Part shown: piece by piece, positions 26,563 through 36,501 of the stretch
How positions within the stretch are numbered: position 1 is the stretch's first letter
Layout of the letters: each line of letters begins with the position of its first letter
Source of the DNA: Anaerolineales bacterium
GTDB taxonomy: Bacteria; Chloroflexota; Anaerolineae; Anaerolineales; Villigracilaceae
NCBI GenBank assembly: GCA_015075275.1
Contig: JABTUU010000002.1
Location: 372,001-436,000, forward strand
Direction of reading: 5' to 3'
Length of the DNA stretch: 64,000 nucleotides
Position numbers and translations under genes: made by a program
Notes under the pieces: model-generated
Database searches by the model: none
What the model saw: the letters and a program-made list of their open reading frames with translations, nothing else
Told to the model about the DNA's origin: nothing

Positions 26563-27627
26563 CTACGCGCCGTCCTTCGCTTTGATCCTTAACGAAGAGA
26601 GCGCTTGCCGAAGCAACCCATACGCCGTGAGAAGCCATGCCAGCAACGCCAAGTAAATAAAATATTGCGGAATGACCAGAAGGAAATCCACTTCAATCGC
26701 TTTTGCTAATCGAAAAGAACTGGCGGTATACATGCCCAATGGAAAAACCATGCCCCAATACATTGGACTATACTCCAAGGGGAACTGCTTATGGACGTGC
26801 CGCCAGAAGCCGAGGATCAAGAGGAGCGGAATCCACCAAGTGGCGGTCGCCCAAAAAAACAAGGTGAAGCCTTTAAGATAGGGCGTTAAATCAGCCAGCA
26901 AGCTCCACTGATCGCCGCTCAGGATAAGCGTAGAGCCGGCAAGGGTGGCAATCGCGACCGCTCCCATATTAATCCAATAAGGCGGGGTCAACGTTTCCGG
27001 CTTTAGAGAAAAGAATGTAAAGCGGTAGAAAATCAGGGTGATAATATTCAGATAAAGCATACATCCCAGCAGATAAAACACAAGCGCGATGAACAAGATG
27101 AGCTGTTGATATTCTGGAATCTGCGGCGCGATGAGCGATCCCAATACAGAAATAGATTGAGTCGCCACCGCCGCGATAAGCCACGCTCCGTTAATACCCT
27201 GCTCAATGGTCGGCTTGTCAGGTCGTACGATCACAGCGGTAAAGAAAGCGTACATGATGAAGAGCCATAACAGGCAGCCCAATATCCAAAGCGCAATTCC
27301 TGCCGTAAAGTTGTGAAACAGGGCGACAAAGCCCGAGCCAAGCACGCAAGTGCCCGCTACCAACGTGAAGTATCCGGCGCCTGTTGCATGCGCGATCAGA
27401 TCGCTCAACATCCGTTTGGGAAAGTAAAGTAGACGCGCCAGAGTTAAGATCCATAGGATAATATAAACGACAACGTTGATGTAGAAAAGCCCGAAAGCGA
27501 TCCGCGTCATCTGCAGGAAGTTGGCGGCAATGGATATAATGCCCGTCGCCATGACCATCGCAAAATAATTGGGGGCGAGTTTTTCAACGCCTTCTAGAAT
27601 CGCATGACGAACTGAAGTTATCGGCAT
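26563..27627 (-). CDS. TDT-family (TehA/SLAC1-like) anion channel or transporter
   Basis: 354 residues with ten hydrophobic segments, beginning LAPNYFAMVMATGIISIAA, the typical first helix of the tellurite-resistance/dicarboxylate transporter (TDT) and SLAC1 family. Family members conduct small anions such as nitrate, chloride, sulfite or dicarboxylates. The gene follows narI1 by 25 bp on the same strand with no terminator between, so it is probably the last gene of nar operon A. In a window without NarK this makes nitrate/nitrite passage an attractive role, but substrate and direction are inferred from context only. Confidence 0.82.
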   Translation of the reverse strand: MPITSVRHAILEGVEKLAPNYFAMVMATGIISIAANFLQMTRIAFGLFYINVVVYIILWILTLARLLYFPKRMLSDLIAHATGAGYFTLVAGTCVLGSGFVALFHNFTAGIALWILGCLLWLFIMYAFFTAVIVRPDKPTIEQGINGAWLIAAVATQSISVLGSLIAPQIPEYQQLILFIALVFYLLGCMLYLNIITLIFYRFTFFSLKPETLTPPYWINMGAVAIATLAGSTLILSGDQWSLLADLTPYLKGFTLFFWATATWWIPLLLILGFWRHVHKQFPLEYSPMYWGMVFPLGMYTASSFRLAKAIEVDFLLVIPQYFIYLALLAWLLTAYGLLRQALSSLRIKAKDGA

Positions 27628-27652
27628 GATCGCTTCATCTCTGACCTGGAAT

Positions 27653-28330
27653 TTATTGCGCGGCTTTCCTACGCGTCCAAATGACTAATTGCAAACGCCG
27701 CCACGCATACGAGGTCGGAAAGGTTACGATATGCACCAAACGGCTGAACGGCATTAACGCGAACAATAAAAAGCCGGTCAAAAAGTGGACTTTATGCGCC
27801 AGCGGCAACGCAGTGACATATTGCGGCGCAGGTTGGAAAGTCGCCAGCGAAGCCATCCACGGCGTGGCAGTATGCAAAAACCACGCAGCTCCCCAACGAT
27901 ACCCAAAAGCAAGGATTAGCCCAAAGAGCACTTGCCCAAACAACAACACCAGCACAATCCAATCTACGGGCGAAGTGACCGTGCGAACTTTGGAAGAGGC
28001 GAGCCGTCGGTAGAGTAAAATGCCAACGCCTACCAGCGCCATAATACCGAGAATTTTGCCTGCCACTTCCGCCAGATAGAGCATTTCGGGCGTGCTGTGC
28101 AGCGCCGCCATGATTTTGGGGACAGTAAAGCCTGCAAGGTGAATCACTGTCGTAGGCAAAATCCCGTAATGCCAAAGCGTAGAACCCCAAAACTGCCAAT
28201 CGCTCTCCAGCAGCTGCGAGGATAAACTAGTGAACGAATATTGATTCGTCAGATAGCGGTAGATCGTTCCGACGATCCCAATGGCGAGCGCCACATATGG
28301 GAAAACGACAAAAAGCAGGACATTAAGCAT
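27653..28330 (-). CDS. narI: Respiratory nitrate reductase gamma subunit (cytochrome b), copy 1
   Basis: 225 residues with five membrane helices, the standard NarI length. Histidines in WHYGILPTTVIH (helix 2) and in HKVHFLTGF and RLVHIVTFP (later helices) are in the expected places for the two heme b groups. It anchors NarGH at the inner face of the membrane and passes electrons from quinol. Its start overlaps the end of narJ1 by 8 bp. Paralogous to the copy at 35804-36478 but clearly diverged. Confidence 0.93.
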   Translation of the reverse strand: MLNVLLFVVFPYVALAIGIVGTIYRYLTNQYSFTSLSSQLLESDWQFWGSTLWHYGILPTTVIHLAGFTVPKIMAALHSTPEMLYLAEVAGKILGIMALVGVGILLYRRLASSKVRTVTSPVDWIVLVLLFGQVLFGLILAFGYRWGAAWFLHTATPWMASLATFQPAPQYVTALPLAHKVHFLTGFLLFALMPFSRLVHIVTFPTSYAWRRLQLVIWTRRKAAQ

Positions 28331-28865
28331 GACTCAAATCCTTTTCAGAAACGCGCTCGAGAAACGATTTCAACGCGGAAAGAAGATCGAAGTAGGGATT
28401 CTCCGATTCCGCGCCAAAGACCGCGAGCATCTTTTCCAGCGCGGGAATCACGCCGGAGCCAATCAACGCCCGACCAAATTCGCCATTGCGATTCTCTTCG
28501 CTTTGCCCCAAAAAGCGCAGGATGGCCGGCAGATGGTCGGGCAGTTCCAACCCAGCCGAAAAATTAACCGCGCGATACGTTTCATTTAGTTGCGCCATAA
28601 ACGCGCCGCGTTTATAACTTTCGCCGTACAGGTGATAACCGATATAGGGATAGCAAACCGGTTGCATATCGAACGTAACGGTGTACAACTCCTGGATCCG
28701 CTGAATAGAGCGAGAAGCCGAGAAGCCGATAAACTTCCTCACTGTCGCTGCGATCTCTGGGTCTATGCGACTCAACGCTTCTTCCGTTTTCTGTAAAGTA
28801 GGCGCAACGGGATATTCCAGCAAATCGGCGAACACAAAATAGGCAAGGGCTGCATCTTCGCGCAT
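28323..28865 (-). CDS. narJ: Nitrate reductase molybdenum-cofactor assembly chaperone, copy 1
   Basis: 180 residues, an all-helical TorD/NarJ-family chaperone that holds NarG for cofactor insertion. Recognisable segments are FADLLEYPVAPTLQ at the N-terminus and ELYTVTFDMQPVCYPYIGYH in the middle (compare the same segment in copy 2), then LPDHLPAILRFLGQ. It starts 2 bp after narH1 and overlaps narI1. Confidence 0.92.
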   Translation of the reverse strand: MREDAALAYFVFADLLEYPVAPTLQKTEEALSRIDPEIAATVRKFIGFSASRSIQRIQELYTVTFDMQPVCYPYIGYHLYGESYKRGAFMAQLNETYRAVNFSAGLELPDHLPAILRFLGQSEENRNGEFGRALIGSGVIPALEKMLAVFGAESENPYFDLLSALKSFLERVSEKDLSHA

Positions 28866-28867
28866 AA

Positions 28868-30370
28868 TTACAATCCTCGATGCGCACCCTGACTCTTACC
28901 GAAGCCAGATTCCGCTTTACGCTGTTGCGGGTCGTAGATTTCCTCGATATCGCCTTCGCGGCTGTACGGCGGAATAACAAAACGTTCCTGATAGGTCGGG
29001 AGCGATGTGAGACGATAAATAGCTTCGGCTTCCTCAGCGGTCATGTTCGCCTGAGCAAGCGCGTCAGCGGCTTCTTCGGCGGTCACATCGCCGACAGTTT
29101 CAGCGCGTTTGTAAATACGCACGCCGATCATCTTACGATAGGATTTCAGCACAACTTCGTCGTTGCCGGCGGAGAGCATCCGCGACATATAACGCACCGG
29201 CACGCGGGCTTTTTCCAGCGAGCTGAACAATTCCGCCTCCACGCGTTGCGCGCCGTTTTCTTGAGTCGAGTTGAGGACGGGCAGCAGCGGCGGCACATAG
29301 AACAACATCGGCAGCGTGCGATATTCGGGATGCAACGGCAACGCCAATTCCCATTCTTTGACGTATTGATAGACGGGCGATCTTTGCGCCGCTGCGATTA
29401 CGCCGTCGGGGATGCCGCTCTCTTTCGCCGCCGCGATTACGCTCGGATCGTTCGGATCGAGGATCATTTCGCGTTGACGTTGAACGAGCTGTTCGTCCGG
29501 CACGCGAACCGCGTCGGGGATTTGATCGGCGTCGTAGAGCAACACACCTAGATAACGGATGCGCCCCACGCAGGAATGGAAGCAGGCGGGGGCTTGTCCG
29601 GTTTCGAGGCGCGGGTAGCACAAAATACACTTTTCCGATTTACCCGTCGCCCAGTTGTAATAAGTTTTCTTATATGGACAAGCCGAAACGCACATACGCC
29701 AGCCGCGACATTTATCTTGATTGATCAACACTACGCCGTCTTCCGCTCGTTTGTAGATCGCGCCTGAAGGGCACGCCGCCACACAGCCCGCGTTGAGACA
29801 ATGATTACAAATGCGCGGCATGTAAAAGTAGAAGAGTTGTTCGATTGAAAAGAGGCGGCGCTTGTCGTCATCGCTCATACTTTCGAGCAGTGGGTCGTTG
29901 ACCGCGTAAATATTGGAGCCGCTGAGATCATCGTCCCAATTGGGACCGGATTTAATATCAATCGGTTTGCCGTCCACGCGCGAGACGGGACGCGCGGTTG
30001 GCTGATCGTCGCCGAGCGGAGAGTTGAACAGATCGCCGTATTTATACGTCCATGGCTCATAGTAATCGTCCATAGTGGGCATGGCGGGGTTGGAAAACAA
30101 ATTGGCAAAGGTTTGCAAGCGGTTTTGCAGTTTCAATTTCAACTGCGGATTCTTCGGCTTGTCTTCAAGTTCCCAGCCGCCATGGTACTTTTCCTGATCT
30201 TCCCACTGCGTCGGAAAACCGACGCCCGGCTTCGTTTCGACATTGTTCCACCACATATATTCCGCGCCTTCGCGGTCGGTCCAAATATTTTTACAGGCGA
30301 TGCTGCAGGTGTGACAGCCAATGCACTTATCGAGATGAAACACCATTGAAACTTGCGATCTGATTTTCAT
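28868..30370 (-). CDS. narH: Respiratory nitrate reductase beta subunit (Fe-S), copy 1
   Basis: 500 residues. Four cysteine groups typical of NarH are visible: C16/C19/C22/C26 (CIGCHTCSIACKN), CNHCLNAGCVAACP, CRGWRMCVSACPYKK with the Trp in place of a Cys that marks the [3Fe-4S] cluster, and CILCYPRLETGQ with CFHSCVGR. It carries electrons from NarI heme to the [4Fe-4S] cluster of NarG. Unusually, 131 bp separate it from narG1. Confidence 0.97.
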   Translation of the reverse strand: MKIRSQVSMVFHLDKCIGCHTCSIACKNIWTDREGAEYMWWNNVETKPGVGFPTQWEDQEKYHGGWELEDKPKNPQLKLKLQNRLQTFANLFSNPAMPTMDDYYEPWTYKYGDLFNSPLGDDQPTARPVSRVDGKPIDIKSGPNWDDDLSGSNIYAVNDPLLESMSDDDKRRLFSIEQLFYFYMPRICNHCLNAGCVAACPSGAIYKRAEDGVVLINQDKCRGWRMCVSACPYKKTYYNWATGKSEKCILCYPRLETGQAPACFHSCVGRIRYLGVLLYDADQIPDAVRVPDEQLVQRQREMILDPNDPSVIAAAKESGIPDGVIAAAQRSPVYQYVKEWELALPLHPEYRTLPMLFYVPPLLPVLNSTQENGAQRVEAELFSSLEKARVPVRYMSRMLSAGNDEVVLKSYRKMIGVRIYKRAETVGDVTAEEAADALAQANMTAEEAEAIYRLTSLPTYQERFVIPPYSREGDIEEIYDPQQRKAESGFGKSQGAHRGL

Positions 30371-30501
30371 AATGTTATGTCCTTTGTGTAAAAAACATGA
30401 CAGGTTTCCGCGACGATTTTACAAACCGTGTATCTTGCCATTGCAATCTGTTCGACAGGGTGATTGCCTTCTAAAAAAACTGTCAGGTTTAGAACTCTGT
30501 C
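30371..30501 (-). other. narG1-narH1 spacer with direct repeats
   Basis: A 131-bp gap where nar operons usually have almost none. An AAAAAAC-TGWCAGGTTT-type sequence occurs twice (30390-30407 and 30473-30490, same orientation). TTAGAACTCTG is duplicated at 30489-30499 and 30502-30512, the second copy spanning the narG1 stop. No gene or clear hairpin was seen. Confidence 0.6.
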
Positions 30502-33500
30502 TTAGAACTCTGGCTCGCCGGGCAATTTACGCACCAGAATGAACGTATCGCGATTGACGCCTGTCGGACCCCAATAATTAAATCCGTAGGTGAATTGTCC
30601 ATAGCCGCCAGCCATTAACATGGATTTGAGGCGAATGCGCGTAGGGCTGTTGTGTCCGCCGGCGCGTTTATTGCCGCGCATCGGCGATTTCGGCACGCTG
30701 ATCGTTCGCTCAGGCGCATGGTAGACGATACAGATCCCGGATGGAATGCGCGCGCTAACGATAGCGCGTGTGACGGTCGTACCATGATCGTTGTACGCCT
30801 CCACCCAGTCGTTATCTACAATGCCGATCTCCTTCGCATCCTGCTCGCTGATCCACAACGGTTCAAGCCCGCGAGAGAGAGTCAGCATACGATCGTTATC
30901 GAAGTAATTTGAGTGGATATGCCACTTGGCATGCGGCGTGAGGTAATTCAATTGAATCGTTTTGCCTTCGCGCCGGCTTTGGTCTAAATCGCCAAACACG
31001 ATGTGGTCAGGGCGCGGCTTGTATGTGGGCAAATGCTCGCCGTGCGCCAAATAGCCTTCATGGTCGAGATAGAAATGCTGGCGTCCCGTCAATGTACGCC
31101 ACGGGACAAGCCGTTCAACGTTAAGAGTGTAGGCGGAATATGGTCGCCCGTCCGTCACAATGCCAGACCAAATTGGGCTGTTTAGCAAGCGACGCGGTTG
31201 ACGTACAATTTCGGTAAACGTCAGACGCGAAGCGCGAGTGGGCTCAGCCAAATCGGTCAGCTTCAGCCCCATGCGTTCCTCTTCCGCTTCGAAAGCGCGA
31301 TACGCCGCTTCGCCGTTCGTCTCTGGCGCGAGATGTAAAATAACATTGGCGGCGTCGCGGGCTAACGCCAAAGAAGGATACGTTTGCCCGTTCCACGAAG
31401 TCGTCGGACGGCTATCCACTAACTGTTGATAGAAATCGTCAATTTCCCAGTGAACGCCGTGAATGGCAAGCCCTTCTTTTTGCGCCTTCGGTCCGTATGA
31501 AACGAAACGTTTACCCAAATTAACATAATCGCGTTCGACCATGACGAAGTTCGGCATGGTTACGCCGGGGATAGGCTCGCATTCGCCGCGTCCCCAATCG
31601 CGGATGTTGGGCTGCGCCATCTCAGCGGGCGTATCATGCAAGAGCGGCATAGCGACCAGATCGCGCACCGGCTCGGGCAAGTGCGCTTCCGCCAATTCGC
31701 CGACCTTCTCCGCCAAAATTTTAAAGATATCCCAATCCGATTTCGACTCCCACGAAGGCGGCACAGCCATCGTCAGCGGATGAATAAATGAATGCATATC
31801 GGTCGTATTCAGATCGTCTTTTTCGTACCAGCTTGCGGCAGGCAGCACAATATCCGAATACAATGCCGAAGTATCCATGCGGAAGTTAATATCCACCACC
31901 AGATCCAATTTGCCTTCTGGCGCCTTATCGCGATACACCGCCTCATGAAAATAACTCTTATCCACCTCTTCAGCGATCACCTGATGATGCGTGCCGAGGT
32001 AATGTTTGAAGAAATATTCCTGTCCCTTCGCGCTGGCATTGAGTGCATTGCCGCGCCAGATGAACCACAAGCGGGGCCAGTTCTCAGGAGCGTCGGGGTC
32101 TTGTACCGCAAACTTTAGTTCGCCCGACTTCAAGCGCTCGACGATCCACTGCTTGATCTCTGCGTCAGATTTCGCCCCAGCCGCTTCCGCTTTCTTGACG
32201 ATCTCCAGCGAGCTGACGTTGAACTGCGGATACGACGGCAGCCATCCCATGCGCACTGCGCGGATCTGCGCGTCGAGCGTGTGCTCTTGCGCCATTTCGC
32301 GGTGATGTATTTCACCGTCGGGGCGCGGAACGGGCTGCGAGTCGACAAAGGCGCGTTCGTAACGCCATTGATCGGTGTTGACGTAATGGAACGACGGCGA
32401 GTTCATTTGGCGCGGCGGCTTCTGCCAATCCAACGCAAAGGCGATCGAAGCCCACGGCGCCGTCGGTGCGAGTTTCTCCTGACCGACGTAATGATTCAAT
32501 CCGCCGCCGTTGCGCCCCACACAACCGGTAAGCATCAACGCGCCGATGCACGCACGATAAATTAAATTGTTGTGATACCAGTGATTGACTCCTGCGCCGA
32601 TAATGATCGTGCATTTGCCTTCGGTCTTGAGGGCGGTCGTCGCCCATTCGCGCGCAAACTGAATTACGGTTTGGCGGTCTATGCCTGTGTAGCGTTCTTG
32701 CCATGCGGGCGTGTACGATAAATTTTCATCGTCGTAGTCGGCGGGGTAATCGCCTGCGAGCCCGCGCCCTACGCCGTATTGCGCCATCAACAGATCGTAA
32801 ATCGTTGCGACGGGAATTTTTCCGTTCGTAGTTTCAATATAACGCACAGGGATATTGCGCCGGAAGGTTTTGCCTTCGCCGAATTCCGCAAACGAGACGG
32901 ATAATTCATCTTTGGAATCGCCGAAGAACGTGAGTTGTGAACGAATCTCACTTCCATCCAGACCGTCTTTCGGCTCCAGATTCCATTGACCTTTTTTCGT
33001 CTGCCAGCGGAATCCGAGTGTGCCTTGCGGCATACGCGGAGCGGCGCTAAGTTCGTCCCATACTAAAAACTTCCATTCGCCGTTTTCTACGTCTTTGGTG
33101 CGTTCCACTTGCGCGGCGCGGATCATTTTACCGGGCACATATGTTCCGTCCACGCTGTTCAGTTCCACTAAAAAGGGCGCGTCGGAATATTGCCGCAAAT
33201 AATCCAAAAAGAAGGGCGTTGGATTCTGATAATGGAACTCGTTCATGATGACGTGATTGACCGCCATCCAAAACGCACCGTCTTGTCCCGCATGGACGGG
33301 AACCCACCAATCGGCGTACTTAGCGACTTGGCTAAAATCGGGCGCAAAGACGACCAGCTTCGTCCCGTTGTGACGCGCTTCGGCAGCGAAATGCACGTCG
33401 GGCGTGCGCGTCATACTCATGTTCGAGCCGACCGAGGCGATGAATTTAGAGTTGTACCAGTCGGCGCTTTCAGCAACGTCGGTCTGTTCGCCCCACACTT

Positions 33501-34137
33501 CGGGGCTGGCTGGCGGCAGGTCGCTGTACCAATCGTAGAAACTCATACTTACGCCGCCCATCAATTGCAGGAAGCGGCTTCCGCCCGCGTAACTTAGCAT
33601 AGACATGGCGGGAATCGGCGAAAAGCCAATAACACGGTCGGGACCGTATTTTTTGATCGTGTAGATCGTCGAAGCGGAGATCATCTCTAGCGCCTCATCC
33701 CACCGCACACGACGAAACCCGCCTTTGCCGCGCGCTTGATGAAAGGATTTACGAGCGGCTGGATCGTCCATAATGCTCGCCCAGGCGGCTACAGGATCTT
33801 TGTGCGTCTCTTTAGCTTTCTGCCATAAATCGAACAGCACGCCGCGCATATACGGATATTTAACGCGGATCGGGCTGTATTGATACCATGAGAATGAAAT
33901 CCCACGCTGGCAACCGCGCGGCTCATACGGGGGGATGCCGGGCTGCAAAGACGGATAATCTGTCGCCTGCAGTTCCCAGGTCACAATGCCGTCTTTGACG
34001 TAGATCATCCACGAGCAGCTGCCTGTGCAGTTTACGCCGTGCGTACTGCGCACCACGCGGTCGTGCTGCCAACGGTTGCGATAAAACTCTTCCCACTGAC
34101 GGGCTTGTGGGTTCGAAATCTCCTCGATCCAATTCAT
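30502..34137 (-). CDS. narG: Respiratory nitrate reductase alpha subunit (Mo-bisMGD), copy 1
   Basis: 1211 residues, full length. The N-terminal Fe-S site with a His ligand reads [13 protein letters not shown] (about 32-44). The molybdenum-ligand Asp lies in [16 protein letters not shown] near 220. The cofactor-binding stretches [30 protein letters not shown] and [17 protein letters not shown] follow closely the Escherichia coli NarG pattern. There is no Tat signal, so the active site is cytoplasmic. ATG 34137 overlaps the narC1 stop in ATGA and follows AAAGGAG. It reduces nitrate to nitrite with electrons from NarH. Confidence 0.98.
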   Translation of the reverse strand: MNWIEEISNPQARQWEEFYRNRWQHDRVVRSTHGVNCTGSCSWMIYVKDGIVTWELQATDYPSLQPGIPPYEPRGCQRGISFSWYQYSPIRVKYPYMRGVLFDLWQKAKETHKDPVAAWASIMDDPAARKSFHQARGKGGFRRVRWDEALEMISASTIYTIKKYGPDRVIGFSPIPAMSMLSYAGGSRFLQLMGGVSMSFYDWYSDLPPASPEVWGEQTDVAESADWYNSKFIASVGSNMSMTRTPDVHFAAEARHNGTKLVVFAPDFSQVAKYADWWVPVHAGQDGAFWMAVNHVIMNEFHYQNPTPFFLDYLRQYSDAPFLVELNSVDGTYVPGKMIRAAQVERTKDVENGEWKFLVWDELSAAPRMPQGTLGFRWQTKKGQWNLEPKDGLDGSEIRSQLTFFGDSKDELSVSFAEFGEGKTFRRNIPVRYIETTNGKIPVATIYDLLMAQYGVGRGLAGDYPADYDDENLSYTPAWQERYTGIDRQTVIQFAREWATTALKTEGKCTIIIGAGVNHWYHNNLIYRACIGALMLTGCVGRNGGGLNHYVGQEKLAPTAPWASIAFALDWQKPPRQMNSPSFHYVNTDQWRYERAFVDSQPVPRPDGEIHHREMAQEHTLDAQIRAVRMGWLPSYPQFNVSSLEIVKKAEAAGAKSDAEIKQWIVERLKSGELKFAVQDPDAPENWPRLWFIWRGNALNASAKGQEYFFKHYLGTHHQVIAEEVDKSYFHEAVYRDKAPEGKLDLVVDINFRMDTSALYSDIVLPAASWYEKDDLNTTDMHSFIHPLTMAVPPSWESKSDWDIFKILAEKVGELAEAHLPEPVRDLVAMPLLHDTPAEMAQPNIRDWGRGECEPIPGVTMPNFVMVERDYVNLGKRFVSYGPKAQKEGLAIHGVHWEIDDFYQQLVDSRPTTSWNGQTYPSLALARDAANVILHLAPETNGEAAYRAFEAEEERMGLKLTDLAEPTRASRLTFTEIVRQPRRLLNSPIWSGIVTDGRPYSAYTLNVERLVPWRTLTGRQHFYLDHEGYLAHGEHLPTYKPRPDHIVFGDLDQSRREGKTIQLNYLTPHAKWHIHSNYFDNDRMLTLSRGLEPLWISEQDAKEIGIVDNDWVEAYNDHGTTVTRAIVSARIPSGICIVYHAPERTISVPKSPMRGNKRAGGHNSPTRIRLKSMLMAGGYGQFTYGFNYWGPTGVNRDTFILVRKLPGEPEF

Positions 34138-34697
34138 CTCAACTCCTTTTCCGCTTTCTCAACCATGATGCGACGCACGCTTCGCAAGCGATGACGATAC
34201 ACAATTCCCAGCGCCAGCGCCGCGCCGAGCGTTCCTGCCACGCTGATGGCGAATACTAACCATTCTTTATTCGTCTCGCGCTCTCCCACAGACGCTTTCA
34301 TAAACGCAAGCAAATCTGCTTGTTCTTGCGGCGTAAGCGGGTCGTCTCGATAGATCGGCAGCATCACGGGCGAGATGACAATTCCGGTATTCGACAAAAC
34401 GCTGATGATATCGTCGTCAGTTTTTTCAGTCGTTACATTCGTCAGATTCGGGCCGAGCGCGCCGCCGCCTAAGATTCCGTTATCCCCCACGCTGTGGCAT
34501 CCCATGCAAGGCGGTCCTTCATTCTCAAAGTGAGCGTAGCCCATGAACAATTGCCGCCCATGTTCGGCATTTCCTAACGAAACTTCTTTCACAGAGGCGG
34601 CTCGAGGAGATTCGCTTGGCGCGCCTTCGCAACCAGCCAATGCCGCCGCAAGAAAAAGGACAAGCAACAATTGTCTTATTTCGCTTTTATGTTTCAT
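34134..34697 (-). CDS. narC: NarC-like membrane cytochrome c, monoheme, copy 1
   Basis: About 187 residues from ATG 34697. A possible TTG four codons upstream lies too close to the AGGAG site to be used. A lipoprotein signal (lipobox LAGCE), one cytochrome c domain with CMGCH, a candidate distal Met in SPVMLPIY, and a C-terminal membrane helix followed by a basic tail. The order narC-G-H-J-I matches Thermus thermophilus, where NarC is a diheme cytochrome. This copy corresponds only to the second half of the diheme NarC2 in operon B; the first heme domain is absent. It probably exchanges electrons between the nitrate reductase and the cytochrome c pool. Confidence 0.85.
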   Translation of the reverse strand: MKHKSEIRQLLLVLFLAAALAGCEGAPSESPRAASVKEVSLGNAEHGRQLFMGYAHFENEGPPCMGCHSVGDNGILGGGALGPNLTNVTTEKTDDDIISVLSNTGIVISPVMLPIYRDDPLTPQEQADLLAFMKASVGERETNKEWLVFAISVAGTLGAALALGIVYRHRLRSVRRIMVEKAEKELR

Positions 34698-34731
34698 AAC
34701 GGTATGCAAACTCCTACTTCGTCATAGTCCA

Positions 34732-35091
34732 TTAAGTTGAGCGGGCGCACGTGTGAATCGCTTCAAGCAAGTCTTCGCCGCGAGCAGGCAGCGTCCGCGT
34801 GGAAAAGAGGCGGAAAATATTCTCATTCAGCGCGGCGTAAATAACGGATATTTCTAAACAGCGCTCCATGATGGATTTCGTCAATTGCGCGGCATACTCA
34901 TTCCGCGCGTTCTCATCGGCGATCACAATCACAGATGGACGCTCCTCAATCGCGCGTTCGCAAAGATTTAAGCCTTCCAGATCCCAAGGACCGATCAACT
35001 CGACTTCTTTTTCCGCGCGCAATAACATCTCCAGGCTTTCGCCAAAGAGGTGAGGAGAGGAGATTAACAGGATGCGTGGTTTTGAAGTCAT
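34732..35091 (-). CDS. Stand-alone receiver-like protein with degenerate phosphorylation site
   Basis: 119 residues with the alternating hydrophobic strand and helix pattern of a response-regulator receiver domain (RILLISS at strand 1, PSVIVIADENA at strand 3, then VIYAAL and RTLPARG). The acidic pair after strand 1 is replaced by SSP, the strand 3 Asp is shifted by one residue, and the strand 5 Lys-Pro is missing. There is no output domain. It therefore probably works without phosphorylation. The gene ends 34 bp before the narC1 ATG on the same strand, making it the first gene of nar operon A. Role unknown, perhaps a regulatory adaptor. Confidence 0.7.
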   Translation of the reverse strand: MTSKPRILLISSPHLFGESLEMLLRAEKEVELIGPWDLEGLNLCERAIEERPSVIVIADENARNEYAAQLTKSIMERCLEISVIYAALNENIFRLFSTRTLPARGEDLLEAIHTCARST

Positions 35092-35178
35092 GATTGCGGC
35101 GCTTTGAACGGCAATTTCCCCAAAGATATTCGCAATTGAGAAGTAATTCTATCCCCCGTCATCCTGCTTTTAGGATGA

Positions 35179-35207
35179 AAATAGAGCGATGCTAAATCGC
35201 TCTATTT
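35179..35207. terminator. Terminator of nar operon B, upstream of operon A
   Basis: A 12-bp perfect stem, AAATAGAGCGAT (35179-35190) with 35196-35207, ends in TTT in both directions. It lies 48 bp after the hemerythrin stop. A smaller hairpin (CATCCT...AGGATG) is adjacent at 35160-35177. The 85 bp to its left hold the promoter of operon A, with TAGAAT as a possible -10. Confidence 0.75.
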
Positions 35208-35254
35208 CTAAAAGAACTAATTCGTTTTCCGCCTATTCGCTACAGGCGCAAGCG

Positions 35255-35767
35255 TCACAGCGTCGAACTCTTCATACTCGCCCACACGCTCCTAATCGGA
35301 CAGGGTGAATGATTCCAGTTTGCGGAGAGTCTCGGCGCGCGCCGCCGCGCCCATTGTGAGCCGAGGGCAGAGAGTTCCTCCTCGCTTAGAAATTGCCGCG
35401 CCATGCGGAAGAGGACTTGCTCTTCCTTCTGAAAGTGACCGAGCGTGATCTGGATCATCTGCTTTGCGAGGGCGCGGGCAGAATCGAGGTCGGCGGCGGA
35501 TTCGATCTTGTCGAGCAGGTCCGTGATCTGATCGTGTTCCATCCGCATCATCGCGAGCGGTCCGCCCTGCGCGCCGAGGTGAGGCTCGAGGGCGTTGAAG
35601 AGCAGTTCGTCCTCGAGACACGCGTGCGATTCGAGCGCGAACGCAAACAGGGCGATCCGCCGTTGGAGGCTGGAGACGGAATTGAGCAAAGCCAGCGCCT
35701 GTTCGAGATGCCCGATCATCGCGTGGAATACGCCGTGTTCACCGAGAAACGCGTCGGTGATAAGCAA
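35255..35767 (-). CDS. Hemerythrin-domain protein with probable 3' frameshift
   Basis: 170 residues in one frame, with the hemerythrin pattern EHGVFHAM, HACLEDELLF, MRMEHDQI and HFQKEEQVLF providing the His/Glu ligands of a di-iron site. After SALGSQWA (about residue 138) the frame reads an unlikely RRRAPRLSANWNHS-type tail. The next frame instead continues AARAETLRKLESFTLSD and stops at 35292. The switch point is a GC-repeat tract (about 35334-35351), so an indel or sequencing error is likely. All metal ligands precede it. The gene is 36 bp after narI2 and is the last gene of operon B. Hemerythrins of this kind bind O2 or NO, or repair Fe-S proteins; which applies here is unknown. Confidence 0.8.
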   Translation of the reverse strand: MLITDAFLGEHGVFHAMIGHLEQALALLNSVSSLQRRIALFAFALESHACLEDELLFNALEPHLGAQGGPLAMMRMEHDQITDLLDKIESAADLDSARALAKQMIQITLGHFQKEEQVLFRMARQFLSEEELSALGSQWARRRAPRLSANWNHSPCPIRSVWASMKSSTL

Positions 35768-35803
35768 CTCTACTCCTGCGCCTTCCTTATTGTGCCATGC
35801 AAG

Positions 35804-36478
35804 TTAATTCATGCGCGAGCGGTTCCAGATCACCACTTGATGTTCGCGCCACAAATATGAGATGGGAAAAACAAGCAGGTGCACGAGCCGCGTGAACGGC
35901 AGGAGCAGGATGATAATGAAGCCGCCCACAAAATGGAATTTTACCCAAAACGGCAGCGCGGTAACGTATGTGATATTCGGTTGGAGTTTGAGAAGCGAAA
36001 TCAGCCACGGCGCGGCGGTGTGCAGGAACCAATCCGAACCCCAGCGATAGTAATACGCGACCCAAAAACCAAGCGCCACTTGAAGCAAGAGGAAAACCAG
36101 GAGAACCCAATCCCATAAGGAGGTGACCGTATGTGCGCGCGCGTTGCTGAGGCGGCGATAGAAAAGGACGACCAGCCCGACCGTCGTCATCAACGCAAAT
36201 GCCAGTCCAATAATCTCTACAATATAGAGACGGGTCTGGTTGGCGGTGAAAAGTCCCCACACTCCGGGGAAGAGCAATGCCAGCGTATGCGCGAGCAAAA
36301 TGGTAATTACGCCGTAATGCCACGGCACCGAGCCGAAAAAAAGCTTGCGATTTTCGAGAAACTGCGACGACTGGCTCGACACCGAATACGGATCGAACCA
36401 GAAGCGATAGATCGTCACGGCAATCGCAATGGCGACCGCCGTATATGGAAAACCAATGAACAGAAAATTATCGAACAT
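35804..36478 (-). CDS. narI: Respiratory nitrate reductase gamma subunit (cytochrome b), copy 2
   Basis: 224 residues, five membrane helices, beginning MFDNFLFIGFPYTAVAIAIA. Conserved histidines lie in PWHYGVITILLAH, KFHFVGGF and RLVHLLVFP. Start ATG follows AAGGAGCAGCC. It is recognisably homologous along its whole length to copy 1 but differs at many positions, so the duplication is not recent. It is separated from narJ2 by 76 bp containing a dispersed-repeat sequence. Confidence 0.93.
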   Translation of the reverse strand: MFDNFLFIGFPYTAVAIAIAVTIYRFWFDPYSVSSQSSQFLENRKLFFGSVPWHYGVITILLAHTLALLFPGVWGLFTANQTRLYIVEIIGLAFALMTTVGLVVLFYRRLSNARAHTVTSLWDWVLLVFLLLQVALGFWVAYYYRWGSDWFLHTAAPWLISLLKLQPNITYVTALPFWVKFHFVGGFIIILLLPFTRLVHLLVFPISYLWREHQVVIWNRSRMN

Positions 36479-36501
36479 GGCTGCTCCTTGTGAAGTTCTT
36501 T

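Noticed and set aside
28880..29551. Long rightward open frame opposite narH1 (similar ones lie opposite narG, narH2 and the heme-copper genes)
   Set aside because: Shadow of strongly coding leftward genes in GC-rich DNA; no ribosome-binding site or recognisable domain.
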